Origin: a virus
IMG/VR virus record: IMGVR_UViG_3300008266_000585
Coordinates: 1 to 22,668 of that record
Length of the DNA: 22,668 nucleotides
Strand: one strand, 5' to 3'
The translations under genes and the position numbers were made by a program. The first letter of the stretch is position 1. Each line of letters begins with the position of its first letter. Positions 7,022-15,460 of this stretch are shown here, in pieces. The notes beneath the pieces are model-generated. The model did no database searches and was not told the origin of the DNA. It was given only the letters and a program-made list of their open reading frames with translations.

Positions 7022-7534
7022 ATGGTTGCTGAAACACTCACCGCAACGCGCGGTGCAACGGGCTTCCCGATTGCTCACTATGCTGGCGCGGGCGTCCTTC
7101 AATGCGCTTACGGCACGTACACCATCGCAGCAGCGGTCGAAGATGGCGACATCTTCGAAATGTGCTGGGTGCCTGCGGGCGCTGTCGTTGTCGGAGGCTA
7201 CTTCTACGGCGCCGACCTCGATACCGGCACGGAAACGCTTGACATGGACATCGGCTGGGCCGCTAACGGCGGTTCGGGAACGTATGACGCTGCCGACCCT
7301 GACGGGCTTGGCAATCTCGGTACGTTGACGGGCGATGTGTTCGCTGCTGGCAACGTGTCGCCGGTTGTGGGTCTCATGTACCCGCTAAGCGGCGTTCTGG
7401 CTGCGGGTACGCTCCCGCAGTTCACGAAGAAGACCAAGATCCAGATCGAAGCCAATACAGCGGGCAACGCAGGTCATACCGGCGTCGTCTCGGTGGTTGT
7501 CTGGTACGTGGTCGATCCGACGATTGCTGTCTGA
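7022..7534 (+). CDS. Capsid-associated structural protein (putative decoration protein)
   Basis: 170 aa, with a strong ribosome site (TAAGGAG) 9 nt ahead of the ATG, consistent with high expression like the adjacent coat gene. The sequence is Gly/Ala/Val-rich and strand-rich: MCWVPAGAVVVGGYFYGADL, then ETLDMDIGWAANGG, and a C-terminal GVVSVVVWYVVDP strand. It has no helical coils, TM segments or catalytic motifs. A small beta protein immediately after the coat gene is the usual place for capsid decoration (cement) proteins, so that is the likely job; it is not proven by any motif. The stop overlaps the next start (TGATG). Confidence 0.75.
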   Translation: MVAETLTATRGATGFPIAHYAGAGVLQCAYGTYTIAAAVEDGDIFEMCWVPAGAVVVGGYFYGADLDTGTETLDMDIGWAANGGSGTYDAADPDGLGNLGTLTGDVFAAGNVSPVVGLMYPLSGVLAAGTLPQFTKKTKIQIEANTAGNAGHTGVVSVVVWYVVDPTIAV

Positions 7535-7875
7535 TGCCGGCTTTCATCTGGAAGGGTGACGACGAGGGGGGCGACGAGTTCGCCTCCCTCTACGGCGTCA
7601 CGTTTTCGGCTGGCGCTCCTGTTGATGTCGGCCACCTTCTCCCGTGGCAGGTCAACAAACTGCGGAACCATCCGTATTTTACGGAAGTTCCGCAGGACGC
7701 GCCGGAGCCGAGAGGCTCACGGGAACAGGACGAACGCGCCATCATCAAGCAGCAACTGGACGACCTCGGCGCGAACTATGACAAGCGCTGGGGCATCGAA
7801 CGGCTGCGCGCGGCGCTTCAGGGCGCGACACGCGAACCGATGGAAGTGATCGAGGGCGAGGTGGTCAATGGCTGA
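7534..7875 (+). CDS. Small head-region protein with C-terminal HeH/SAP-like helices
   Basis: 113 aa, start coupled to the previous stop (TGATG). The N-terminal half has SLYGVTFSAGAPVDVGHL and VNKLRNHPYFTEVP. That is the 'G-V-x-F-x-x-G-x-P-V ... K-L-R-x-x-P-x-F' pattern found in many short phage proteins encoded between coat and head-completion genes. The C-terminal half, IIKQQLDDLGANYDKRWG and then IERLRAAL, resembles the helix-extended-helix/SAP-like segment seen in such proteins, which can bind nucleic acid or other capsid parts. A function in head completion is inferred. The last 8 nt overlap the next gene. Confidence 0.7.
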   Translation: MPAFIWKGDDEGGDEFASLYGVTFSAGAPVDVGHLLPWQVNKLRNHPYFTEVPQDAPEPRGSREQDERAIIKQQLDDLGANYDKRWGIERLRAALQGATREPMEVIEGEVVNG

Positions 7876-8224
7876 CGCGACCCTTGCCGAGCTGCGCAAC
7901 CGCGTGCTGCAAAAGCTCAAGGTGCTGCAAGCAGGCGAGACGGCGGAAGCCGAGGACACCGCGCTGATCGAGGGGCTGATTGCCTCTGTAAACGAGAAGC
8001 TGCGCGACCTTGGCATTGCCTACTGGTCCGACAGCGCTTGCCCGCAATCCATGCTCGAGGATCTGGCTATGTATGTCGCCTGCCACGCGGCCGACGACTA
8101 CATGGACGGCGGGCAGGCCGCATCGTTCCGTCAGACTTACGAGCCGACGGCGGAGCGTAACCTGCGGCGTCTTGTGCAGAGCGGCGAGCGGTTCAACAAG
8201 CCGACGCGGGCCGAGTATTTCTGA
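7868..8224 (+). CDS. Head-tail adaptor, P22 gp4-like (putative)
   Basis: 118 aa; ribosome site GAGGTG lies 6 nt upstream of the ATG. The protein is mostly helical: LAELRNRVLQKLKVLQAGET, then LIEGLIASVNEKLRDLGIAYW, MLEDLAMYVACHAADDYM, and a C-terminal AERNLRRLVQ segment. Helical bundle proteins of this size with a conserved 'L-x-D-L-A-x-Y-V-A' helix act as connectors between portal and tail in P22-type podoviruses (gp4, about 166 aa; this one is shorter). Position directly before the gp10-like gene supports this. The family call rests on gene order and overall pattern, so it is moderate. It ends in a TGATG overlap with the next start. Confidence 0.65.
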   Translation: MADATLAELRNRVLQKLKVLQAGETAEAEDTALIEGLIASVNEKLRDLGIAYWSDSACPQSMLEDLAMYVACHAADDYMDGGQAASFRQTYEPTAERNLRRLVQSGERFNKPTRAEYF

Positions 8225-9648
8225 TGCGCGTGCCGATGGCGACGTCTGCGGCCTCCGCTGTTGTCACGGGGCTTGCCGAGAAGAAGTGCCACAACGTCTA
8301 TCGCGAACCGCATCCGAACGACCCGCAGCGCGAGAACGTGCTGATCGAAGCGCCTGGCAGTCTCCAGCGTGCTGACTTTGCCGGCGCGTGCCGTGGCATG
8401 TGGCAGGCTGACGGCCACGCCTCGGGCAATGTGCTGATCGCGCAGGGGACGACGCTATCGACGTTCACGCCATCGGGCAACTCGACGGGAAGCCTGACGG
8501 GAACCATCGCCGGGACGGATCGCGGGGATTTCGCATTCACCGAGACGCAGGGCTTCGGGCTGTTCAATGGCGGGCTGTACGTCTCGACGGGAACGGCCAT
8601 CGCGGCGGTCACGGATGCGCAGTATGCAACGCTGCTGTCTGACGCCAGCGCCTCGGCCTTCACCAGCGTTGACACCCTCGGGCAGCGTGGGTTGTTCACC
8701 TACAAGAACCGCTTCGGCTTCACGGCTGTCCTCGCGCTCGATGACGTGACGGCGCTGAACTACTACACGGCCGAGAGTTCGCCTGACGACATCATCGCGG
8801 GCCGCGTGCTGGGCGAGTTCTACTACCTGCTGGGCTCGCAGACGATTGAGGTCTGGTCGCAGACTGGCGACAGCACGGACCCCTTCGCGGCGCAGGCTGG
8901 CATGACGCAGCAAGTCGGCTGCGCGTGCCGTGATGGCATCGTCAAGGCTGACAACTCGCTTTTCTTCGTGGACGAGGCTTTCAACGTCCGCAGGCTGGGG
9001 CAAGGCGGCTCGCCCATCATCTCGGAGCCGTGGGTATCTGCGGCGCTGAGATCGGCAGGCGCGGCCAACATCATCGGCAAGACCTACCAGGATCGCGGTC
9101 ACATATTCATCAGCTACCGCACGCCGACCGCCTGCATGGTGTTCGATGTGCTGACGCAAGAGTGGCACACGCGCGGGACCAACCTGACCGCGACGTGGCG
9201 CTATACCGACATCATCACGGCTGCGGGCCGGGTGTTTGTCTGCGATGGCACTGGACAATTTGACGAGCTGAGCCGGGACTATGCCTCTGAGAGCATGGCG
9301 ACGGCGTCCACGATGGGGACCGAGATCGTCCGCGAGTTCACGGCGCACCTGTCGGGCGCACCGGACAGCCTGCCCATCACGACGGTTCGGCTCGAGAGTT
9401 CCAAGGGCGTTGGCGTGGCGACGGGGCAGGGTGTTGACCCTGTCGTGCAGCTTCGCGTGTCAACGGACGGCGGCAATACGTGGACCAACTGGCGCTCACG
9501 CAAGCTGGGCGCGCAGGGCGTCTATGACCAGCGCACGGTATGGCATCGCTGCGGGCGCACGAAGCTCGCGGGAATGGTGTTCCAGTTCCAGAAGTCCGAT
9601 CCCGCGCCGGCCGCTTACCTCGGCGTTGTCGTCAATGAGGATCTGTAA
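8224..9648 (+). CDS. Packaged-DNA stabilisation protein, P22 gp10-like tail protein
   Basis: 474 aa, almost the same length as P22 gp10 (472 aa). P22 gp10 is a hexameric tail protein that joins the gp4 ring, tail spikes and needle and keeps packaged DNA in the head. Recognisable features are NVYREPHPNDPQRENVLIEA near the N-terminus, repeated propeller-like strands, GEFYYLLGSQTIEVWSQTGD, GMTQQVGCACRDGIVKADNS, and SLFFVDEAFNVRRLGQGGSP. These match the Phage_stabilise (PF11134) pattern 'T-E-V-W-x-x-x-G ... G-C-x-x-x-x-x-V-x-x-D-x-S-x-x-x-V'. The start is coupled to the gp4-like gene (TGATG). I consider this one of the firmest calls in the window. Confidence 0.88.
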   Translation: MRVPMATSAASAVVTGLAEKKCHNVYREPHPNDPQRENVLIEAPGSLQRADFAGACRGMWQADGHASGNVLIAQGTTLSTFTPSGNSTGSLTGTIAGTDRGDFAFTETQGFGLFNGGLYVSTGTAIAAVTDAQYATLLSDASASAFTSVDTLGQRGLFTYKNRFGFTAVLALDDVTALNYYTAESSPDDIIAGRVLGEFYYLLGSQTIEVWSQTGDSTDPFAAQAGMTQQVGCACRDGIVKADNSLFFVDEAFNVRRLGQGGSPIISEPWVSAALRSAGAANIIGKTYQDRGHIFISYRTPTACMVFDVLTQEWHTRGTNLTATWRYTDIITAAGRVFVCDGTGQFDELSRDYASESMATASTMGTEIVREFTAHLSGAPDSLPITTVRLESSKGVGVATGQGVDPVVQLRVSTDGGNTWTNWRSRKLGAQGVYDQRTVWHRCGRTKLAGMVFQFQKSDPAPAAYLGVVVNEDL

Positions 9649-10368
9649 GTGACGGATCGGGCGCCTAAACCGCCATCGCTGGCCGTGCCGCTCGTGGATA
9701 AGGAAGGCCGTCTTACGAACGAGTGGTACAAGTACCTGACGGGCGGGGTGAAGTTCTCCAGCAACGTCAACAGCGGCGTGGCGCTTCTTGCTCAACAGCA
9801 GGCAGCGGCGGCAACGGCGCTTGCTGCAGAGCGCGCGGCGCGGATCGTCAATGACGCGGCGGTGCAGGCAGCGGCGGGCGGTGGTGCGGCCATGACCTCC
9901 AACGCCGTGGCGTTCTCGGGCGGCGTCTCGAGCGGCTCGACGTGGGTCACGATTGCGACGGTCACGCTAACCCCGACCGGCGCGGGCGGTGACTACTCGA
10001 TCACGGCTTACATTGACGGCACCATATCGGGCGGCCTGAGCGACGACGGCACGGTGGACACCAGCTTCGCGGGCAATTGGCGCATACGAGAAGAACTGAC
10101 CAGCGGCGGCACGGAATACACGCTCGATAGCGACACGTTTACGGTGGATTACGCGGCGGCTGTTGAGGAGAGCGAGGCGGGAATACCGTTCACCATCGGC
10201 CCATTCTGGACGACCTCATTCACAGGCCTGCCCCTGACCGCAGTTCTCATTCCGGCGAACGAGGGCGCGCAGGTGGACATCAGGCTCGAGATACAGCGCG
10301 CGAGTGGAACCAACGAGATAACGGCGCCCGGCCTTTCCGGGTCAATGTCTGTTACGTGGACGGCATAA
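9649..10368 (+). CDS. Tail-associated structural protein
   Basis: 239 aa from a GTG start immediately after the previous TAA, with GAGGAT 8 nt upstream. The N-terminus reads PPSLAVPLVDKEGRLTNEWY, a short motif ('P-x-V-D-x-x-G-R-L-T-x-x-W-Y') found at the start of many podovirus tail proteins. It is followed by an Ala/Gln-rich helix (residues about 45-80, ALLAQQQAAAATALAAERAA) that could form a trimeric coiled coil. A strand-rich C-terminal domain (about 85-239) ends with SMSVTWTA. A coiled-coil stem with a beta head would suit a tail needle or short fibre, but I cannot assign it to a named P22 protein. Confidence 0.75.
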   Translation: MTDRAPKPPSLAVPLVDKEGRLTNEWYKYLTGGVKFSSNVNSGVALLAQQQAAAATALAAERAARIVNDAAVQAAAGGGAAMTSNAVAFSGGVSSGSTWVTIATVTLTPTGAGGDYSITAYIDGTISGGLSDDGTVDTSFAGNWRIREELTSGGTEYTLDSDTFTVDYAAAVEESEAGIPFTIGPFWTTSFTGLPLTAVLIPANEGAQVDIRLEIQRASGTNEITAPGLSGSMSVTWTA

Positions 10369-10369
10369 A

Positions 10370-11581
10370 ATGTGGGATCAGGTTGTAAAGTTCGCAGTCG
10401 ATAACGCTCCCGCGCTGATCAATGCGGGCGCGTCACTGGCTGGCGGCTATCTGTCAGGCCAAGGCGGGCAGGCAGCGGCCAACGCGCAGCAGGACGCGGC
10501 GAACCAGACGACCGCGCTACAGCGTCAGATCTACATGGACCAGCGCGGGCTTGCCTCGCCTGGCTACATGACTGGCGGCGCGGCCTCCAACAAGCTGGCC
10601 GCGCTGTTCGGCATCGCGCCACAGGACTATCAGGCGGCCTATGGTGGCGGTGGCATGAACATGCAGGGCGGCTCGCAGATGCTGCCCAACCTCGGCGCAG
10701 GCCAGCCGGTTCAGGGTCACACTGGCGGCGGCGGATCAAACGCGGCAGCGGGCCTGATCGGCAGCGTTGCGGGCAGCTTTATTCCGGGCCTTGGCCCTAT
10801 CGGCAGCGCGCTGGGCGGCGCTGTCGGCGGCATGATCCGCAACGGCGGGGACGATTGGAAGACGGTCGCCACGCAAGCGCCGGGCGGCTTCAATTATGCC
10901 GCCTACATGCAGCAGCCTGACCTAGCTGCCGAGTGGGCCAAGCCTGACATCAAGGCGCTGTTCGGCGGCAATCAGGACGCCTATGCCAACTGGCACTACA
11001 ACCAGTTTGGCAAGAACGAGGGCCGCACGCTCGCGCCGATGACCGACACCAAAGGCACGATGCCCACGGGCGGCGCGCAGATGGCGGGGCAGTCTGGCGG
11101 CGCGATGGGCGGCGCGTCCAACCCGCTCGCGGAGTTCTACGCCTCGCCCTACGCGAAGCTCGCAACGACCATCAACGACCAGCAGTTCGACCAGATCAAG
11201 GGCAACCTCGGGGCTGCGGGCAAGTCCATCAGCGGAGCTGCGGAAGGCCGCTATGCCAAGACGCTTGCGGGAAACACTTACGGCGCGTTCGGAGACTACA
11301 CGAACCAGCTCGCGAACCTCGCGGGCATGGGGCAGACGAATTCGCAGCTCGCATCAACTGCGGCCGGCAACTACGGCGCTAACGCCGGGAACGCCATGAT
11401 GCAGGGCGGCAATGCTCGAGCGAATGCGCTGACCTCCGCATATCAGGGCTACGGTCAGGGCCTCTCGGCGGCGGCTGGATCGCTGGGTGACTTCTTCAAG
11501 AAACCGGGAACGCCGACCTACGGCCAGCCCGGCTATGTCGATCCGTCGCGCGCTGCTTATCCCGGACAAGGGTTCGCCTGA
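10370..11581 (+). CDS. DNA ejection/transfer protein (P22 gp7-position; 'DNA transfer protein p32'-like)
   Basis: 403 aa. Gly/Ala/Gln-rich, with an N-terminal helix (WDQVVKFAVDNAPALINAGA), a middle glycine-zipper hydrophobic stretch (GLIGSVAGSFIPGLGPIGSA, about residues 126-150) that can insert in membranes, and a C-terminal region with FYASPYAKLATTINDQQFDQ, GAAEGRYAKTLAGNTYGAFG and ANLAGMGQTNSQLAS. The last set matches the 'DNA transfer protein p32'-type ejection proteins. In P22 the ejection proteins gp7, gp20 and gp16 are carried in the virion and released into the cell ahead of the DNA to form a passage through the periplasm. It is the first of three large genes in that position. Confidence 0.8.
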   Translation: MWDQVVKFAVDNAPALINAGASLAGGYLSGQGGQAAANAQQDAANQTTALQRQIYMDQRGLASPGYMTGGAASNKLAALFGIAPQDYQAAYGGGGMNMQGGSQMLPNLGAGQPVQGHTGGGGSNAAAGLIGSVAGSFIPGLGPIGSALGGAVGGMIRNGGDDWKTVATQAPGGFNYAAYMQQPDLAAEWAKPDIKALFGGNQDAYANWHYNQFGKNEGRTLAPMTDTKGTMPTGGAQMAGQSGGAMGGASNPLAEFYASPYAKLATTINDQQFDQIKGNLGAAGKSISGAAEGRYAKTLAGNTYGAFGDYTNQLANLAGMGQTNSQLASTAAGNYGANAGNAMMQGGNARANALTSAYQGYGQGLSAAAGSLGDFFKKPGTPTYGQPGYVDPSRAAYPGQGFA

Positions 11582-11583
11582 TC

Positions 11584-13017
11584 ATGGTTGCTTACACCGC
11601 AAGGAAGAACCCGCTGGCGATGCCTACGGGTGCGCCCGCTCCTGCGCCCGCTTTTGACGTCTCGGCGGATGCCTACCAGCCCGGCGCGATGTCGGCTGCG
11701 CCAATGACGGCATCGCCCATGACGCCATCCGCAGGCAGTCCGTTCTCACCGCCGCAAGGACCGCCACGCAATGCGCTTCTGGCGTCTGCGCTCGACGGCT
11801 TCCAGCGTGGCTTCGACCCGGCAGGCTTCGAAAAGCGCGAGACGGCAAACAAGGCCGCAGAGGGCGACAAGCTGAAACAGACGCTCGCCCTGATGCAGCA
11901 ACAGCGCGCCTTGCCCGAGCAGCAGCGCGGCCAGTGGTGGCAGCAGAACGCGCCGACGATTTCGAAGATCATCGGGCAGGACGTCTCGCAGATGCCGCTG
12001 GACGTCACGAAGTTCAGTGACCAGGCGCTAGACGGGCAGATCGCGGCGCTGTCGGCGCAGGCGGGGATTGGGCCTGTCGTGCCGGAGCCGTACACGCTCG
12101 CATCTGGCGCAGAGCGGCGCGGCGCGAACAATGAGATAATCGCGTCCAATCCGATTGAGCGTGCGTCCAAGTCTCCGATCATCATTGGCAACGTGGCGTA
12201 TGATCCGGTGACTTATGAGCCGATCATCACGGGGGACGCTAAACCAGAAAACCTTCCCGAAGGGATGTGGCGCGGTGAAGACGGCAAGGGACCGCCGCAG
12301 CCTATTCCGGGCTATGTGGACATGCGGACGCGGATTGCGCGCGGCAGTCAATCGCCAAGCTCGACTGCGGACACGTACCGGCCGGCAACCCCTCAAGACC
12401 TTGCTTCGTGGGGCATTCCCGCTGGGACCGCAGTCAAGATTAACAACCGCACTGGCGAGCCGCAGGTTATCTCTGGCGCAAAGCCCGCATCGGAATACAC
12501 GCCGACGCAGCAAAGCAAGTTCATTCAGCAAGCCCAAACGCTCGATTCCGTGGATGGCGCTCTTAAAGCTTACACGGACTTGATCGATGCTGCCGGGCCG
12601 CAGCTCTGGACGACCGGCATCGGTGGCGACAATCCGAAAGCCAAGCAACTGGATGCCGCTCGCACCGCCATTCTCATCCAGGCTAAAGAACTGTTTAACC
12701 TCGGCGTGCTGAACGGCCCTGACCTTGAGATCATCAGCTCGGCTGTTCCCGATGTGACCGGCTCCGAAGCTCTGGGTAAGTCTGCCGCATCAGCCAAGGC
12801 GCAATTGAGCGTGCTGACAGACTACATCTCGCGCGGACGCAATCAGATACCGACAGAGCTGCTTGAGCGTGCGCGGCCTAACACGAAGAAGACGCGAGAG
12901 GGCGTCCCGTTCCTGCTTGCCAAGCCGACGAACACAGCGGCGGCGGGCGTGCCTGACGGTGTGGACCCCGCAGATTGGGAGTTCATGACGCCTGAACAGA
13001 AGGCTCTGTTCCAGTAA
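11584..13017 (+). CDS. Putative ejection (internal virion) protein, Pro/Gln-rich
   Basis: 477 aa, starting 2 nt after the previous stop. Residues 1-60 are Pro/Ala/Met-rich and probably disordered. A Gln-rich helical part follows (DKLKQTLALMQQQRALPEQQ), then a region of mixed structure, and a C-terminal helical domain containing ILIQAKELFNLGVLNGPDLE, IISSAVPD and LSVLTDYISRGRN. The 'Q-A-K-E-L-F-N-L-G-V-L-N-G-P-D' motif recurs in podovirus proteins encoded with the ejection genes. Its place as the second of three large genes equals that of P22 gp20. Function is inferred from context. TAA overlaps the next ATG (TAATG). Confidence 0.72.
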   Translation: MVAYTARKNPLAMPTGAPAPAPAFDVSADAYQPGAMSAAPMTASPMTPSAGSPFSPPQGPPRNALLASALDGFQRGFDPAGFEKRETANKAAEGDKLKQTLALMQQQRALPEQQRGQWWQQNAPTISKIIGQDVSQMPLDVTKFSDQALDGQIAALSAQAGIGPVVPEPYTLASGAERRGANNEIIASNPIERASKSPIIIGNVAYDPVTYEPIITGDAKPENLPEGMWRGEDGKGPPQPIPGYVDMRTRIARGSQSPSSTADTYRPATPQDLASWGIPAGTAVKINNRTGEPQVISGAKPASEYTPTQQSKFIQQAQTLDSVDGALKAYTDLIDAAGPQLWTTGIGGDNPKAKQLDAARTAILIQAKELFNLGVLNGPDLEIISSAVPDVTGSEALGKSAASAKAQLSVLTDYISRGRNQIPTELLERARPNTKKTREGVPFLLAKPTNTAAAGVPDGVDPADWEFMTPEQKALFQ

Positions 13018-15230
13018 TGCCACTCACAATCGAACAACAGAGAGCGCTTGCGATTGCGCAGGCGAAGCGGAAACGCGCCGAGGCGGAAGCCGCCCCGTCC
13101 CTCCGCTCCGAGACTGACGCCATCATCGAGGAAGCCGCTGCGGCCATTCCTGGCGGCTTCGCGGCGTTCGACGCCAAGCCCGCAGACCCGCAACGCATGG
13201 CGGCGATGGGCTATGTGGCTGACCCGCTCGCCAAGTCGGGGTATGCCCGCCCGCAGGCCCAGCAGGCGCCGGTTACTGATACGACCGACTATAACAACCC
13301 GCTTCGTGGCGTGACTGACTACGCAGTCAACGCGGTTCGCGGCCTTGAAGCTCCGATTGCAGGGCTCACGGGCGGCGGGCTGACAGGATGGGCCAAGACC
13401 ACGCAGGCCGATCCGCTGCTAGGCGCAACGCAGGCCGTGGACTTCATCAGCCCCGTGGACGACCTCGGACGCGCCTATCAGGGTGCGAAGCAGGCAGGCG
13501 CAGGGCTCATTGACGGCGACATGGCGAAAGCGGGCGAGGGCGCCCAGCAGCTTGCCATCGATGGCAGCTTCGCGGCTTTGCAAATGCTCCCCGGCTCGAT
13601 GGCGGCGCGCGGCCTCAACGTGCCGAAAAACACGCTGGCGCTGAACGTGGCCGATCTGGAACGCGCAGCCATGCAGGCCACCAGAGCCCCGCCTGTGGGC
13701 AAGCCTGCTCCGCAAGCCGCAGCCCCCCAGCCGCAGCCCGCGCCCTTCAGCGCCCCCGCAGAGCCCAAGAGCAGCGGCTTCCTGCGCAACAATGCGGACA
13801 GGATCGTTGGCGGTGGCGTGGGTGCGTTTGCGGGCAGCGCCGGGGACGCTCTTGCGGCTTCTGGCGGTGACGGCAATGGCGGGCCTGATATCATCAACCC
13901 GGTGACGGGCGCCTTTGCGGGCATGATCGCGCCAAGGGTGGCGGCGCGTGGATACCGAGCCGCAGGCAGTGCGATCCGTGGCGGTGGCTTCAACGAAGCG
14001 GTTGCCGTGCGCGCGGCGCGCAATGCGCTGGCCCCTGCCGGCCGCTCTGCCGATGAAATCCGCGCTGTAGATATGGCGCAGTATGGCGACAAGCCGTCAG
14101 TGTTGGCCGACCTCACGCAGAACGCGCAGAACTTCAGCGTTGGCCTGTCGCGCCAGCCGGGCAGAGCTGCGGAACTGGCAAGCGAGCAGTCAGGCGACCT
14201 CGCCCGCACGCGCACGGGGCGGCTGTTCACTGACGTTCAGGCAACAACGAAGATCGACCCGGCGACGGTCACAGGCGACATTGACGTGGCCATCAAGCAG
14301 GCATCCGAGGAAATCAGCCCGGCTTACGAAAAGCTGTTTGCGGACAATGCAGGCGTCAACTCCGAACGCCTGATGCAGTTGGCGGATGACCCTGTCGTCG
14401 GCCCTTACGTGCGCCGCGCAATCCAGGCGTCCGAAAGCCTCCAGACAACCGCAGGGCAAGCCCCCAGCAACGCGCGCATATGGGATCTGGTCAAGCGTGG
14501 GCTGGACCGAACCATCGAAAGCCAGAAGCGTTCGGGCGGGCAAGCGGCGTATGAACTCGAGAAGGCGCGCGGCGCGATCAAGGACGAACTTGACGCGCTC
14601 ATGCCGGAATACAAACCCTTGCGGGACGCAGCCGACGCGCCACGGATGCGTGACGCGCGCAAGCAAGGCGCACAAGTCGCAGGCGGTGGCCTCTCAGTCG
14701 AGAAGGTCCGCGCCATTGCTTCCCAGTTCACCGGCAAGCCGCTGACGGCCTTGCAGATGGGCGCCGTTGAAAAGATCGTCCTCGACATCGAGAAAGCGCG
14801 CGGCCTTGATGGCTTGTCCAGCGAGCGTATGCGCGAAGTGTTCGGCGCGGTATTTGATCGCGAAACGGCTGACAATCTCGTTGCACGGATCAGGGCCGAC
14901 CAGACCATCCTGAAGAACGCACAGCGCCGCGACCCCGATTTTGGCTCCGCGACCTCGCAAGCCGGAATGGCCGACCGTGGCATGGGCGCGGTGGCTGCTG
15001 ACGCATTCCGTGCGGTGCGCAACCCGCTGGAAGCTGGCCTGGCCATGCTGTCCCGCTCTGGCGCCTACACGCAGGACCAGCGCAACCGCATTGCTGAAAT
15101 GCTCTACGGCGGCGCGACAGACGAGAACTTGGCCCGCATCTACGGCAACCGCCCCCCACGCAATGCGCTCAATGTTGGAACGCCAACGACACCGCCCGCA
15201 AACGCACTGGCCCCGCGCAACAACGACTAG
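13017..15230 (+). CDS. Putative large ejection (internal virion) protein
   Basis: 737 aa, coupled to the upstream gene by TAATG. The N-terminus (PLTIEQQRALAIAQAKRKRA) is the typical charged helix of large podovirus internal virion proteins. After it come a TPxT/AP-rich linker, Gly/Ala-rich potentially membrane-active segments (about 95-140 and 257-330: RNNADRIVGGGVGAFAGS, GDALAASGG, TGAFAGMIAPRVAARG), and a long helical C-terminal half (about 370-700) with many charged residues. It is in the position of P22 gp16 (609 aa) and is larger. No lytic transglycosylase motif is evident to me. Its TAG shares bases with the stop of the minus-strand gene that faces it. Confidence 0.75.
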   Translation: MPLTIEQQRALAIAQAKRKRAEAEAAPSLRSETDAIIEEAAAAIPGGFAAFDAKPADPQRMAAMGYVADPLAKSGYARPQAQQAPVTDTTDYNNPLRGVTDYAVNAVRGLEAPIAGLTGGGLTGWAKTTQADPLLGATQAVDFISPVDDLGRAYQGAKQAGAGLIDGDMAKAGEGAQQLAIDGSFAALQMLPGSMAARGLNVPKNTLALNVADLERAAMQATRAPPVGKPAPQAAAPQPQPAPFSAPAEPKSSGFLRNNADRIVGGGVGAFAGSAGDALAASGGDGNGGPDIINPVTGAFAGMIAPRVAARGYRAAGSAIRGGGFNEAVAVRAARNALAPAGRSADEIRAVDMAQYGDKPSVLADLTQNAQNFSVGLSRQPGRAAELASEQSGDLARTRTGRLFTDVQATTKIDPATVTGDIDVAIKQASEEISPAYEKLFADNAGVNSERLMQLADDPVVGPYVRRAIQASESLQTTAGQAPSNARIWDLVKRGLDRTIESQKRSGGQAAYELEKARGAIKDELDALMPEYKPLRDAADAPRMRDARKQGAQVAGGGLSVEKVRAIASQFTGKPLTALQMGAVEKIVLDIEKARGLDGLSSERMREVFGAVFDRETADNLVARIRADQTILKNAQRRDPDFGSATSQAGMADRGMGAVAADAFRAVRNPLEAGLAMLSRSGAYTQDQRNRIAEMLYGGATDENLARIYGNRPPRNALNVGTPTTPPANALAPRNND

Positions 15231-15352
15231 CGACGGCGGTTATAGTCTTCCCCTACAAGCAGGACGATGCCCACTAGGCAGAAAGCGAACGGCCATACGC
15301 CAAGCCCCCAGTATAGCCCGAAAAGCAGCAAGCCCAGTCCGATAAGTCCCAT
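15227..15352 (-). CDS. 41-aa single-pass (or hairpin) membrane protein, convergent with the late genes
   Basis: Reading the minus strand from ATG at 15352-15350 gives 41 codons. The product begins MGLIGLGLLLFGLYWGLG and continues through VWPFAFCLVGIVLLVGE to a basic end, DYNRRR. Nearly all of residues 2-34 are hydrophobic, as in two short helices around a Trp-Pro break or one long TM helix, and the positive C-terminus suits a cytoplasmic end. A perfect GGAGG (complement of 15362-15366) lies 9 nt upstream of the ATG, which makes chance unlikely. The stop overlaps the TAG of the ejection gene (CTAG). The function is unknown; a small lysis or superinfection-related membrane protein is possible. 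No convincing promoter is seen between the terminator and the start. Confidence 0.72.
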   Translation of the reverse strand: MGLIGLGLLLFGLYWGLGVWPFAFCLVGIVLLVGEDYNRRR

Positions 15353-15420
15353 ACGCCCCCGCCTCCAAATCAGGCGCGCAAGCTAACACGTTTTCCCCAC
15401 CCCCACCACAAACGACCCGG

Positions 15421-15442
15421 CCCCGCTTCGCGCGGGGTTTTT
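15421..15442 (+). terminator. Intrinsic terminator directly upstream of the tail-spike gene
   Basis: CCCCGC (15421-15426) pairs with GCGGGG (15432-15437) around a 5-nt loop and is followed by five T residues (15438-15442). It ends 18 nt before the tail-spike ATG, leaving no room for a promoter between them. The T-tract is on the plus strand only, so it acts on rightward transcripts from the ejection genes. Confidence 0.85.
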
Positions 15443-15460
15443 CGCATTGGAGCCTGAGCA

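Noticed and set aside
8455-9348. 297-codon minus-strand ORF opposite the gp10-like gene
   Set aside because: Arg-rich antisense product lying fully inside a well-supported gene.
13478-14230. 250-codon minus-strand ORF opposite the large ejection gene
   Set aside because: Ala/Pro/Arg-biased antisense frame with no upstream ribosome site and no coupling to other genes.
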